DNA of 64,000 nucleotides from Volvox africanus (lineage: Eukaryota; Chlorophyta; Chlorophyceae; Chlamydomonadales; Volvocaceae), in NCBI GenBank assembly GCA_030268105.1, contig BSDZ01000004.1, positions 5,932,001 to 5,996,000 on the forward strand. The letters are read 5' to 3'. Positions 23,048 through 34,306 of the stretch are shown here, piece by piece. The translations under genes were made by a program, and so were the position numbers. The notes beneath the pieces are model-generated. The model was not told where the DNA came from. It worked only from the letters and a program-made list of their open reading frames with translations, and did no database searches. Numbering within the stretch: the first letter of the stretch is position 1; every line of letters begins with the position of its first letter.

Positions 23048-25609
23048 TGGTAGCGCGTGACGTGAATTTACATGCAGCCTTCTTGCAAGCGACTCAAATC
23101 TTTCCACATGTACATTTTGCAGTTAGCCATATAGCTAACTCCCGAACAACAAAGGCGATATGCATGCAACACAGGCCGCTCCACACCATCGGCCGTCCGC
23201 CTCACCTAGACGGCGACCGAGAAGCCGGTATTCGCTTCCTGCGTGCGGAAGGAAAACAATGGCATAAACGCCATAAGATACCGCGTATTTCTGCTTCGCA
23301 AGAAGGAAACGTTGGACGCCGCCCTTACCCATTTGTATCGGACAGTTCTCCGGCTATAGCCTTCGGAGACATATCCTGAAATAAAAGATCATTGAGCCAT
23401 TGGCCGATTGTTAAGAGCCGAAACGGAAGCTTTGACATTTTCGGAACGTCCCAGCCCCACCTCATCCCCCATGGTGGCTCAGGCAGCACAACCAGGCTTA
23501 AAGATGCTGTTAGAATGGCCAACAATTTCCTGTCCGATGGGCAGCTCGAGCTGTGGCACCGAACGCAGAACACTACCGGTGCAGGGCTTGCATGAGTTCA
23601 CACTATAAAGAAATAACATACTATGGGCCAAGTATTATATTCATGGAATTAGATAGGTCGACTGATATGCCGAGTGTCAATTAAACCACGTGGAAGTAAG
23701 TTAAGTAAGTTGGCGGTGGCGGTAACGTACAGAGCTAGTAACGTGGTGCGAAATTAGAACCTGGGCAGATCTGTTCGGTTTAGGATAAATACAATCCTCG
23801 CCCGCCGATGTAGAATGGCTTGTCTGGCCCCTTCCGGAATTGAAGCTTCCAGTCCTCCATATGTGCTTTGATGAAGGGGGTTCTGGCTTGTTCTTAGCTT
23901 GTTGTGCCCAACCATTAAAACCTATTGATGACACTTGGAAAGGCCTGAAACGACGTGGTGTAGATTGTTGCTCACTCCCCCATCATAACCCAGAAGCATG
24001 CGTAGGCTCGCATCGTGTCCAAGGTGTACAGATCCCATAACGGGGCTGAATATTATTACACTAAATCGACCACGCCTACGTCCATAGGGGCCTTACCCAT
24101 GTCCACGGGTGGACGAACCTAAAGAAAAAATTGGCAATCTAAGCTTTCTTTGCCACACGAAAAGCATCATTTCAGCTATAATCAACACGGTTATACGCCG
24201 GAGAACCATCGTAGGCAAGTGAGATTTACCAAAAACCAAACCCCAAACACACGGACATAAAACTATTGTTGGGCCCTGGCATTTCGAGATGTGCACTGGG
24301 GATATGCATGTCCCAAGCGCATCAAAAAATCAAATCCCGATACCAGCAAGCATACCAGTCTTATCGATCATATTCGACAGCAGCGAGCATTGAGCACTCA
24401 TGCACCAAATGACTCCCCACCGAATCTGGAGGACCTCCTCCATGCACACGCTGGCCCTCCTCGCAACAAAAACATGTTAACTGAAAAAACAAATGGAAAG
24501 GCAGACAGATTGACAGACAGGCTGGCAAGCAATCAGATCAGGGGCTTCCTGTGCACATGCCGAGCGTGTTCCCCTGGGAGGGCAATGACCCAACACTAAT
24601 ACGACAGCAAACTGAGGGTTGCCCGCCCTTCTCGTTAGCCACAACCGAGTAAACAGCATCACATCACAATACAGCAACATGCAGACATCATGCACTGCGC
24701 TGTAGGTCTCAAGTTAACGGACTGGACAGGGTTACATTCTCTCGGTACATCTACGTCTCTGTTGCACATCTGCGCACATCCCTTTGCCAACTTCCAATGA
24801 AGGAATCCTTACGATCATCAACATCCATCCTTTTTCATTTCAATGTTTTGCTCTTCTCAAACAACAGATATGCCACTCCCTGCCTCCTGCGCTGTCCCTG
24901 GAGAACGAGACCTTCCTAATGAGGTTTAGATGTCGATACTCAGTACACCAGCAAAATTGGCTCACCCCGTAACCTCAGCAAACATGGGGCATGACACCAA
25001 TTGACAAGTAGGAGTTGCCACCAAAACCGCCCAATTCCGAGCGAGCGGCCCACCGCACAGCACCTGGGCGTCATGGCATAGGCTGACGATGGCTGCTGAC
25101 GCCATGACCCGAGGCCATAGCACACTCGCCGCCACGCTCGCAGGTGTCAAGGATGGACCGCTCCAGGCCGCCGCCAGTTCCGCAACCCTGGTGCTCCCTT
25201 GCGGCATCCTACCTTGCCTTTTCTGTCACCAGCCAAACGCCTATATCTCTCCGGAACGCGTGCTCCAGAACAAGTGCCAACAATAAATAGAGCACCTATT
25301 ATGTCCCTTCACTAATCAGATATTGCAACCGTCTCGTCTCGCCGTAAATGTACAGTACGACACATATTAAACTAATCTCTGGAACACCAAGTTCGAAGCA
25401 TCTCAAACACAACTGCCACATACGGATCGCCGCACTCCATTCGAGGGTGCCCACAAGTGATGCTGCTATTTCGCGCCCCCAATTGGCAAATAGCTGGATT
25501 CTCATTTTGACGACCAGATTTACAAAGCGGAACAGCCATCGGCCGGGAGCACCCCGGTGCGCGATGCCATATCTACATAAATACCATTCGGGACGATTTT
25601 AGGAGGCCC
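23048..25609. other. Intergenic or unassigned region
   Basis: The missing 5' exon(s) of the RS gene should lie here on the minus strand, but none was identified. One minus-strand ATG frame, 25207-24962, is Ala/Val-rich (ASVAASVLWPRVMASAAIV) with moderately coding-like codon use, yet has no recognisable domain. A plus-strand stretch at about 23.42-23.59 kb (FDIFGTSQPHLIPHGGSGST) is similarly suggestive but isolated. Confidence 0.4.
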
Positions 25610-28600
25610 TCAAGCAGCCACCAGCTTTCCTCCTGCGAAGCCGCCGCCCCTGACGCCCCCCTCCTCGTCTTCCGGGCTCCTCTTACTCTCCCGGATCTTC
25701 CCAACCATAAGCGTGCTGTAGTGCGAACCCTGCAGCTCGTCACTTCGCAGCGTCACGTGCTGCATCTTCACCTTGAAGACCTCGTTGCTCGGATGCCGCC
25801 CGAATTCCACCATGTCACCGGGCCACAGCTGCACCACGGCGCCTTCTTTGAGTCGCTGACCATTCACCCAGGTCCCGCGACCCGTACCCAGGTCCCGCAG
25901 GAAGTAGGCACAATTGCCACCGCCACCGCTGCTAACGGTCCCGTTGCGACTTACGTTGCTGTCCTGCCGCCATACCTGTGCGTGGCGTTCGTGTACATGG
26001 ACGTCGTCCACGGTGAGCATTGGCGCCGCCGGCGAGCCACTGCACCCTACCAGGGCGGGCTGCGTACCCATATATATGCCCTTACATTCTGAAGAGCTGT
26101 TTGCGTCGTCGCTGGCGCCAGCTGGACCTGGACGCTCCGAGACCAGCAGCCAGTCGGCATGAGACGAATACACAATCGATGCATCGTTCGCCATGAACTC
26201 GCCAAACCGGCTCTCCTCAAAGGCCTTGGGCTTGTCACCCAGGGCACAGTACGGCACACGGCTGGGTGCCACGTTGTCCGTGTTTCCGCCCAGCACCCAA
26301 TCCAGCACGGCGGGCATCGTCAACAGCATCACAAGGCGCCCGATGACACGGCCGGGGTGCGGGATGCGCAGGCTTTCAACCCATTTACTCCAACCCTCGC
26401 CAAGGTAGCATTTGTAAGTGGAGGCCATGAAAGCCGCCATGCCTGCCATTCCATGAATGGCCGAGACGCGCATCACACGGTTCGACTGATACTGTTGCAT
26501 AACCGCGTCAACATTGACGGCTGAAGCGTCACCATTTGCGGCCTCCATGGCCTTGGACAGGTCGATCGCAAGCTCATAAGCGTCCTCGATGGCCATGCAG
26601 CCGCCCTGGCCTAGGTTGGGCTGCATCGCATGCGCCGAATCGCCCAGCAGCGCCACACGACCTGTAGCCCACGTGAAGATGGGCGGCCTGAGGGTGGGAC
26701 ACGGTGTTAAGTGAAGTCAGTATGTCCACAGCAACCAGATATCAGGTATTGGATGTGCAGAAGCGTTGGATGGAGCTGGGTGCAGGAAGTCCTGCCTCAT
26801 CAAGCTATTGCTTAACAGAGCCATTGGCAGCGCTGGCGATAACAAGGTGGCCTGATTGGTCATCAGATGTCTTCAGCTGCTCAACAATTAGGCGGAAGAC
26901 CACAACCATGGCGCCCGTTCCAGATTCATCCGCTCCTTGCCCTAGACCGCCTCCAGGCTACGGCCCTGCTACCACGACGCCGGGCCAGGACACGCCGTCC
27001 TAGGGCATCCCGAGCCCGCTAATTGTGACTCGCCTCGTCATGTCATGAGTCTGCGACTGGGAGGACACGGCGCACCTGTCAAAAATGTCTCGGCGCAGCA
27101 CATCCTCCTCAGGGGTCGCCTTGATCAGGTCCACGACGTTGTCGTTCCAATGACCGAAAATCTCGAGCAGACGCGCCTTGCGGGTGCCTTCAGAGTCCGT
27201 ACCACCAGCCGGCTCCTTATGGAAGCCGTACCTGTGGGCGCATGAGATTGTAGACGCCAAAGCAAACAGTCATGGTCGAGGGCCAGTAGCACATTCGGAT
27301 AGTTATTTAAGAAATGAACCCTTCCCAGTAAGCGGGAGACCGTGTAGAATATTTACGTACAAGCGCGTGCTAAAATTTGATGCATGGTCATAGATGACAC
27401 AGTTGGACCGCACCAAGCGGCGAATCCGGCCCATTGGGAGGCTGCGGTGACAACGGTCCGGGTATCACAGTTCACGCATCGAGACCACAACGAGGAATGG
27501 TTGCAAGCCTTTAAAGAGGTCAAGTTTAAAGAGCCCTACTTGAAGTCATGAGACGTGCACTCGCCAAGACGCGTAGATATGACATGACGAGTCGCATCGA
27601 AAGCATGTCACAACCATAAACAGGCTGGTAGGTGGCTCAGTGGCAAAATGGATCAAATTGTGTCAGGAATCCACGAATACGAATTATTTTCATCTTTGCC
27701 ACGCAAACCAGCCCGCATCATCCACCCGAAAAGGTGGTGGAGGCTCCCGCCATGCTTGCAACTCAGATCTGGGCTCGATACCGTCCTCCCTGGCCCCCCA
27801 TCTCACCATTGCATTTTGCCGTTGCCCACATCGCTGCTGACAAAGTACTGCCCGTTGCCTAGGAACACTCTGTATCCAACAATGTCGATATCCGCGGGCG
27901 TGAAGTCCGAAATACCTGTACCGTCCGATCGAATTTATATGACCGTTGTAGGTATGGCAGTATGGTGTCGGCAGGATAGGGACTATATCGCTCCAAAATG
28001 GCAAACAACATGCTATTGAACCCATTGCTTAAATGAAGGTCCATATGTCCATATACATATGACTAGATCATGCAAAACTCAGTAGTTCCACATCCTGCGC
28101 TTGCGCTTCTCCGCCGCTCATTTTCCGCCTAAGCCCATGCCAGATATGGAAAGCATGCATGCGCCACAACGCACCCGTGTAGCAAGTGTAACCACTGTAG
28201 TTGGCCTTAGTCTCGCCAATCAGCTGTTTTCGTATCTTTGACCAGATGCCGTCGGCGCCAATTAGCAGATCCGCCGAAAACAGCCGGCCGTCTTCCAGGT
28301 GCACCACCACCTGAGGGTCAAAAACGTGTGTAAGCCACGGCACGCATGGCACCCACGACGCAAGGAAAGTAAGTTGATTGGAAGCTGGAAACAAGCAAGG
28401 CCGATTCAAGGGTGCGAGCGCATACATTAAGATAGCCAGGGCACACCCTCATAGGGTCAAAGCCTGAACCGTAGCCGGATAGCAGAAGGAACAGAACAAA
28501 GACTGCGGTTGTAGGGGCCGACAATGCAGAACGCCTTGGCGCAACCCCAGGAAATCTCTCAGGGACTCATAATTATCCATCCCGACTAGTTTCCACTTCA

Positions 28601-30092
28601 CACGAGGTCCCGCCTTCAACGCAGAACCCCACTCCGTCGCCCCGACCCTCTTGCTGCCTCGGACAACCCTTTGCGGGTACACGGTGCGAAGCTGCGTATG
28701 TCCTACCTCCCTGCCACCAGTCGCCTTAGGTCGCTCCTCAAAGCTAGTCACACAGCAGCCACTTTGGATAACTTCCGGCCCGCCGTACCTACGAGACAAT
28801 CCAGGAGTAATCAAGCGCAGGCCACCAGCCGCACTGTGAATTTAAGCACGAGCTGAGCCGTGTTGTCTCACGGCTTCGCGTCCATGACGACGTATACGAA
28901 AACTGAGTGATGCGCCGACCTGTCGCAGGCTTAGACCGCCCCGACAGCGGACTTGCGGTCGCAATGCCAAACAGTACTTCCTTCCGAACACTTTGAGCCA
29001 ACCTAACACCCCAAATCCCAAACAGTCGGAAGGGAAGGCGAATTGCACGGCAATACTTCGCATATTAGCCCGTTTCGAGCGATTATTGCGGTCCCTCTTC
29101 AGATAACCTCCATAATCCCGCAGTTCCGCCTATCAAGGGCACCTCACCGTTCGACAGCCCGCGCCAAGATCTGCTGAAGGGTCACTCTGCTAATAACCCG
29201 CGTCACAGGAAGCCCCTTATTAACCGCGGGATGGAAAGTGTCAAACTTGATGTACCTGAACGGGTTGCGTACGCCATAACAGACGGGGAAAAAAGGTTAG
29301 GCGACGTGGAGCGACAAGGGCTACCCGAAAGAATGCGCTTGAAGCACGGGAAATGGACCAAATCGGAATTCCAAGGTCATTATCAATACCTACCATTCTC
29401 CAGTTAAACCGTCGCATAAGCCATTGATCCGGTCACCGGTGATGCAACCCTCACGGAGAACCTCGCCGGCGACCTCAGGATCAATTGCCTCCAAGGCGGC
29501 AAGCGCATTACTTTGCACCTGTTATGCAATTTGGAAGACCCAGGAGACCGGTTTCCAGAAGGGAAGCAGTACCTTTAGTGACATATAGGAGGCCCGTATT
29601 ACTTTCGGCCAGAACGCTGAAGCAATCCTTTCGCGTAATAAAGGAGCTCAATTATAGCATTGTGCTAAAAATGTATCGTATCGGTCCTGGCAAAACTACC
29701 TGAATAGGTCCACGGTACTTGCCCTCTCCGCGAATCGCCGTGAGGTCCCGCTCGAAAACTTGGACCTCAAATCCCTGCTTTAACAGCGCTACTGCTAGGA
29801 CCAGTCCTCCAATCCCTGCGCCCGCGACAATGACCTTCATCGGCTTGCTGTTCTGATGTACCAGCTGCGCGACAGAGCTTGACGTCGCAGCTGCAGAAGC
29901 TGCACAGGTTAAAACCACTTTGCGTGCTGCCTGCTGAGGAACGCTCGGCGCCGTTGTAATTGACTGCAGCGGATGAGCGCAGAACGCTGCCCTGCTCGAT
30001 ACAGTCAATACGCCCGGCTTAAGGACATGGCCTTCCGCCACACGACCACTGCCAGAGCACAAGCTGCCCGGGTTCAATGCACTGGCCAACAT
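25610..30092 (-). CDS. ZEP: Zeaxanthin epoxidase, plastid
   Basis: The FAD-dependent monooxygenase converts zeaxanthin to antheraxanthin and violaxanthin in the xanthophyll cycle and feeds abscisic-acid-type synthesis. Eight exons, all phases closing: 30092-29700, 29518-29394, 29255-29148, 28788-28707, 28310-28175, 27915-27807, 27231-27076 and 26687-25610, giving 728 residues. An N-terminal plastid transit peptide (about 80 residues, Ser/Ala-rich) precedes the FAD dinucleotide fold VIVAGAGIGGLVLAVALLK. Family hallmarks follow: YRGPIQVQSNALAALEAID, GADGIWSKIRKQL, YSGYTCYTG, FHKEPAGG and the second FAD motif ALLGDSAHAMQPNLGQGG. The C-terminus carries an FHA domain (RDLGTGRGTWVNGQRL, then DMVEFG), as in plant ZEP. 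In its phosphopeptide-binding loop the usual Ser-Arg-x-His is HERHA. Length and domain order match the family. The ATG at 30092 is the first in frame. Confidence 0.96.
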
Positions 30093-31495
30093 TTTTAGCG
30101 GTCACGTTGCCAACGCTAGTCTCTGCTTCAGAACTTGTGCTTAATCAGACGCCTAGGCTTTCATACAATAGAGTAATTATTTTTTTACAGGATAGGCCTT
30201 TCGGTTGGAGACACAATTATAGATCATCCTGTTCGTTCAAGGTGTATCTTCCTAAAGGGCCTTACGGTCGCAAATAATCTTTTCTTGCATTGAACCCACG
30301 GCTAGGCTCAATCCTTTGTAATTAGGATCTCTATTATACCATGCCGTGTAACCTAAATCGTGAAATTCTATTTACTAACTTCCAGATGCATGTCTCCTAG
30401 CATTAGTATGTGGTCCACGGGCCCACGGGTTCGTTCAGTGCTTAGACGCCACCGCTAAATGGGTTTAATTTCAAGTTGCTTATTATGTAACGGACATCGT
30501 ACTCAGTGATAGCTAATGAAACGCAGCAACCCAATGGGTGTTAGATATCCAGGGTGAAACGCTGGGTAAGAGGATTTCGCACGAGGCGCCTCGCCCTGCC
30601 GGACATTCCGATATTGACACACCAATTAGCTAGAATTCACCCTATTTGCTGTCGAGTTGAAATGCAAAGAGATGAAGTTAGACATGAAAAAGGGACGAAA
30701 TTAGACTGAAACGAGGACTGGTATTACATCTCAAAGGCACAAACAGTGAAACCAGCGCCACTGTCCTTAGTATACCATACATCGCACCGTCGGCCGACCC
30801 GGGACGCAGCACCGTGGATTCAGCAACGTTACGGCAAGCTTCTCTATTTACCCGCGAGGGTCGCATGCGTGGTCGGAAACCCTCAGCTCCATCGGTCACG
30901 CAACGCCAAACTGGCCACCACCTGGATCGATAAAAATCCGATATCCGCCACTACCTAAACGACCAAAGCAAAACTTCAAAATTGGACTGTCCAGTTTGTC
31001 ACAAATCGTCGTCCGTCAAGAAACTACTTAGTCCGGAGGGTGAACTTTGAGCCGCAAGACTTAGCATCCTTGCCCTGCAGACAGCGAGGCAGGCAGGAGA
31101 ATTCAAATGTTAGTGGTAATACCTACTGTGGGCAGGGCACACCCATTGTGGTTAATACGCCTGCATGCTGGACTAACTCGGAGCGCATCCTAAGGCGGAC
31201 AGATGCACATGGGACAGCGCGAAATACAGCGCAGCCAACTACAGGCTTGGGTAATTTGGTCTGACAGGCCGTAACACCCACTTAGGCTTAACACAGATTA
31301 TTCAGTCCTTCATCGTCCCAGCGAATACAGTGTCCCCCCACAACAGTACCCAGATATTGAGCTTGACAATGGGCTCGATAAGTGGACATTTAGCAAGCAA
31401 ACACACGAATGGTGCTCAGCACCTTCATAGGATCAGGGAGATGGGGCTACAGAAACCACAAGAAAACCAGCCGGGCTACTTTCAATAGCCAGTCC
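30093..31495. other. Intergenic region upstream of ZEP
   Basis: The 1.4 kb between the ZEP start and the psaN stop, both minus strand, should hold the ZEP promoter and psaN 3' UTR. No coding signal was recognised. Short plus-strand frames at 30.7-31.3 kb have no family character. Confidence 0.45.
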
Positions 31496-32551
31496 TCACG
31501 ACTGAGCACCCACCTCACACTCAATCTTGAGGTCCTCGGCAATGTATTTGACGCCCTTGTTCAGCGCCAGCTCCTCGCAGCCAAAGAAGTTCTCCGGGAA
31601 TTGGCAGGTGCCATCGTAGACAGTGCGGCTGCGGGCCAGGTTGGCGTAGCTGGTGGCAAGACGCTTCTTGTTGTTCAGGGCCTTGTTGGCCTCAGACTTG
31701 GCCAGCAGATCCTCAACCTTAGAAGGCAAGGATAATAACAGAACGCAGTCGTCAGGGTTATGAACGTGCACCTAGGTGGTGGTGTATCAGTAAAGGCTGC
31801 GGTTCACAGCCCATGTAAAAACCTAGGCGCGCTAGCTAGACGCTAAAACCCAATCATTGGGTGAATATGGAATGGCGTAACATGAAGTACAACTGTGCCC
31901 TCGACTTGTACGGCAGATACCTTAAGGAAAGCACAATCCTAGGTGCAATGAAAACATAATTCGCAATTTATCTTACCACGCCGGCGTTGGCAGCCGGGGC
32001 CAGGGCAGCCGCACCCATAAGGATGCCGAAGCCCAGCAGCTGCGGGTAAGGAGTCAAAATGTGTGCAACACCGATATGAGCAGGAAGGCCCACAGAAGGA
32101 CAGCGGGCAACGTCAAACCTGAAATGTTTATTTTCATATACAGACAACAAGCGAACAATCAGGCAACGTGGCCCCTGTTGATAGCACGCGTGTCTTGGTC
32201 GAAAGGGGACTAATCCATTCGCGAACCTCGCCCTCTACGTAAAGGCTAACCTCGCGACGAGACTGAGCCGATGCGCGGCATACGACGGTAGTGGCGCGAG
32301 CAGGGCGCGCAGCCTGCACCTTGACGCTGCGTGAAGAGAAAAAAAGGGGCAACAACATTTCCTCAACCAGTGAATAGTACTTCTAGGAAAGAGCAGCGCA
32401 ATCAAGATTGTCACCAGCAATAATCAAAGCAAATGTATTACAGCGTGTGTAGGTAGACCTTTCTGCCATTCGTCGCCGGAAAACGTGCAAGCATGGTAGG
32501 AGGGACCAACATACGCACTGCTCACCACTGGGCACGCATCGTGACGGCCAT
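31496..32551 (-). CDS. psaN: Photosystem I subunit N precursor
   Basis: PsaN is a small lumenal subunit of photosystem I that helps plastocyanin/cytochrome donate electrons. Four exons in phase: 32551-32526, 32326-32251, 32039-31977 and 31717-31496, giving 128 residues. The start MAVTMRAQ is followed by a plastid transit peptide, then a lumen-transfer domain with a twin-arginine (SRRELLGFGILMGAAALA) ending in an AANAG cleavage region. The RR pair fits the Tat (delta-pH) pathway used by plant PsaN. The mature part shows the family core: LAKSEANKALNNKKRLATSY, then GTCQFPENFFGCEELA and IAEDLKIECE, with conserved cysteines. A TATA-like TATATATA lies about 107 bases upstream of the ATG. The mature end is short compared with plant PsaN, which usually continues with a tryptophan-rich tail. 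Confidence 0.95.
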
Positions 32552-32657
32552 TGTAGCTGAAATCAACTTAGTTGGTCGCAGGATGCTGACGCTGCTGGGA
32601 CAACCTATCCACAGACCCCTCCGCATCTTTGATCCCACAGCCTGACCTTTAGGGCCC

Positions 32658-32665
32658 TATATATA
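32658..32665 (-). promoter_or_regulatory. TATA-like element upstream of psaN
   Basis: TATATATA read on the minus strand lies about 107 bases upstream of the psaN ATG at 32551, at a position suitable for a core promoter. The inference rests only on sequence and distance. Confidence 0.45.
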
Positions 32666-34306
32666 CGACTTACGGCATCACAGAGCGAAAGACAGTTGGA
32701 CGTTCCATACAGTTATTGGACCAATGTGGATGATTATCAAGGAATTGCTGCCCAAATCGAATGGATTGCCGCATTAGCAAGCTGTAAGTCGTCGTTGGAA
32801 CACACGGCTAATTTGATTAAGCAATCCTATCAAATTTGGAATTCGAGGTTGCAATCATTTAGTTTGAGGAAAGTACTATAAATAATATCCAAAATTCCGC
32901 TCTCGAGCCTCCAAATTCGCCAAGCGGAAACACTTGTATCATGACTACAGGATCGTCAAACGAATGGTTGCTAGGTGGATTTGGTAATATGCCAAGTTCT
33001 ACGCTGTCCCCTTCAACACCCCTGGGCATCGTGCCCGAAAAAGCAACATTGGCCAATCAGATACGCCGCACCGTCCCAGCACAATACTGGGGCTTGTCGG
33101 TAGCGTCTGCTTCAGCACCTGGCGGTGCTATGGTGTCGTCCGTGTCCAACCCTGCGCCGCTGCCGTTACTGACGGGCTCCGGCCTGTCCCGCCCGCACCT
33201 GACCTTAGCTACGCAAGCGGTAAAGCTGCCAGGACGCCCCTCGCTTCCAGGGCTGCCGTCAGTCTGTCATGACCAAGGCGGCCTGGTGAGGTGTAAAGAT
33301 GCCATCGGGGACCTAACGTGGGAGGATACCCGTTTCCGGGCTTCAAGGCCATGGCATAGCTGCGAAAAAAACTCCCACAATACACCTCGCCAGAATGGCA
33401 CGCTAATCGTTAGAGGCCCCGCCCCAACTGGCACCGAACCCGCAAAAATGTAGCATCCCAATATCAATTCCAGGGCAACCTCGTAGCTCCGGGACTGTAC
33501 AAGCGTTCCCCTACCATTAACATTATTGATACGCGGCACGTTCTCCTTCCTGTTGCCACACGGTCCGCTTTTTTCTTGAACCTCCCGATAAGGTATTGGA
33601 TCGAATAATCGGCCATGGCAGTGGGGAATCGTGGTGGGTTGCGCTCAATGGTCGTGCGCGGATTGGGCGGCTGATAACGCAGCGAGCGGACCTGGTGAGT
33701 CCACTGACCCATGGGTCAGTGAATGGGCCAGTGCGGCCACCCTGGCGGGCCGCGAGAGTAAACCCTGAAACTGCATCGCGTTTGATCATCCTGGGCATCG
33801 CTTGGTGCGTTGCCAGCAAATTTTACGTGGCAATTTCCGCTTTTCGGTTGCGATCCTGTGGCTACTTCCTATCAGACGTAATTCCCCCAAGGCTGTGATG
33901 GGAGAAAGCTATCTCCTTGTGAATGCGTCGTCCATGGGGCTTGCTTTCTGTCCAACCGTGCAGGCAGCGGCTGCAGCCGATCCAGCCAGCTACAGCCTCT
34001 GTGCGACATCTCGGGTACAAGTAAGCAGGTATGGGCCAACAGGTGGAGGCGTGTCCACCGTGTGAAGTCGCCCGCTGAAGGCGTGGTAATTCGCAGCATT
34101 TCGACCGATAGCCCTAATCCGATCAATGATCCGACTGTGCTGGTCATTTCATTAACGCTACATTTCACACGTGCTGGAGTCTGTGTAACAGCTTGAGCTA
34201 GTCTAGGCGGTCATCGAGGACGTTGCTGGACGTATCAACTCGTCTTAGTCAAGGCTCCTCTACCCTCAGGTTACGCATCCAACCTTCCATCCTCATCGTT
34301 GCCCAG
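32666..34306. other. Upstream region of the TGD4-like gene, partly coding?
   Basis: No complete gene. A plus-strand segment at about 33117-33280 (SNPAPLPLLTGSGLSRPHLT) resembles the N-terminal Pro-Leu-rich, LSRP-containing part of TGD4 and may be an early exon. Another plausible exon end is at about 33958-34020 (ADPASYSLCATSRVQ before GTAAGC). I could not join either in phase to the exon at 34307. The large frame 32941-33453 is therefore only partly trusted. Confidence 0.4.

Noticed and set aside
22361..23053. 230-residue plus-strand open frame rich in Arg and Leu
   Set aside because: It is the antisense shadow of the RS-domain exon (23044-22520), which joins in phase to further RS/RD exons on the minus strand.
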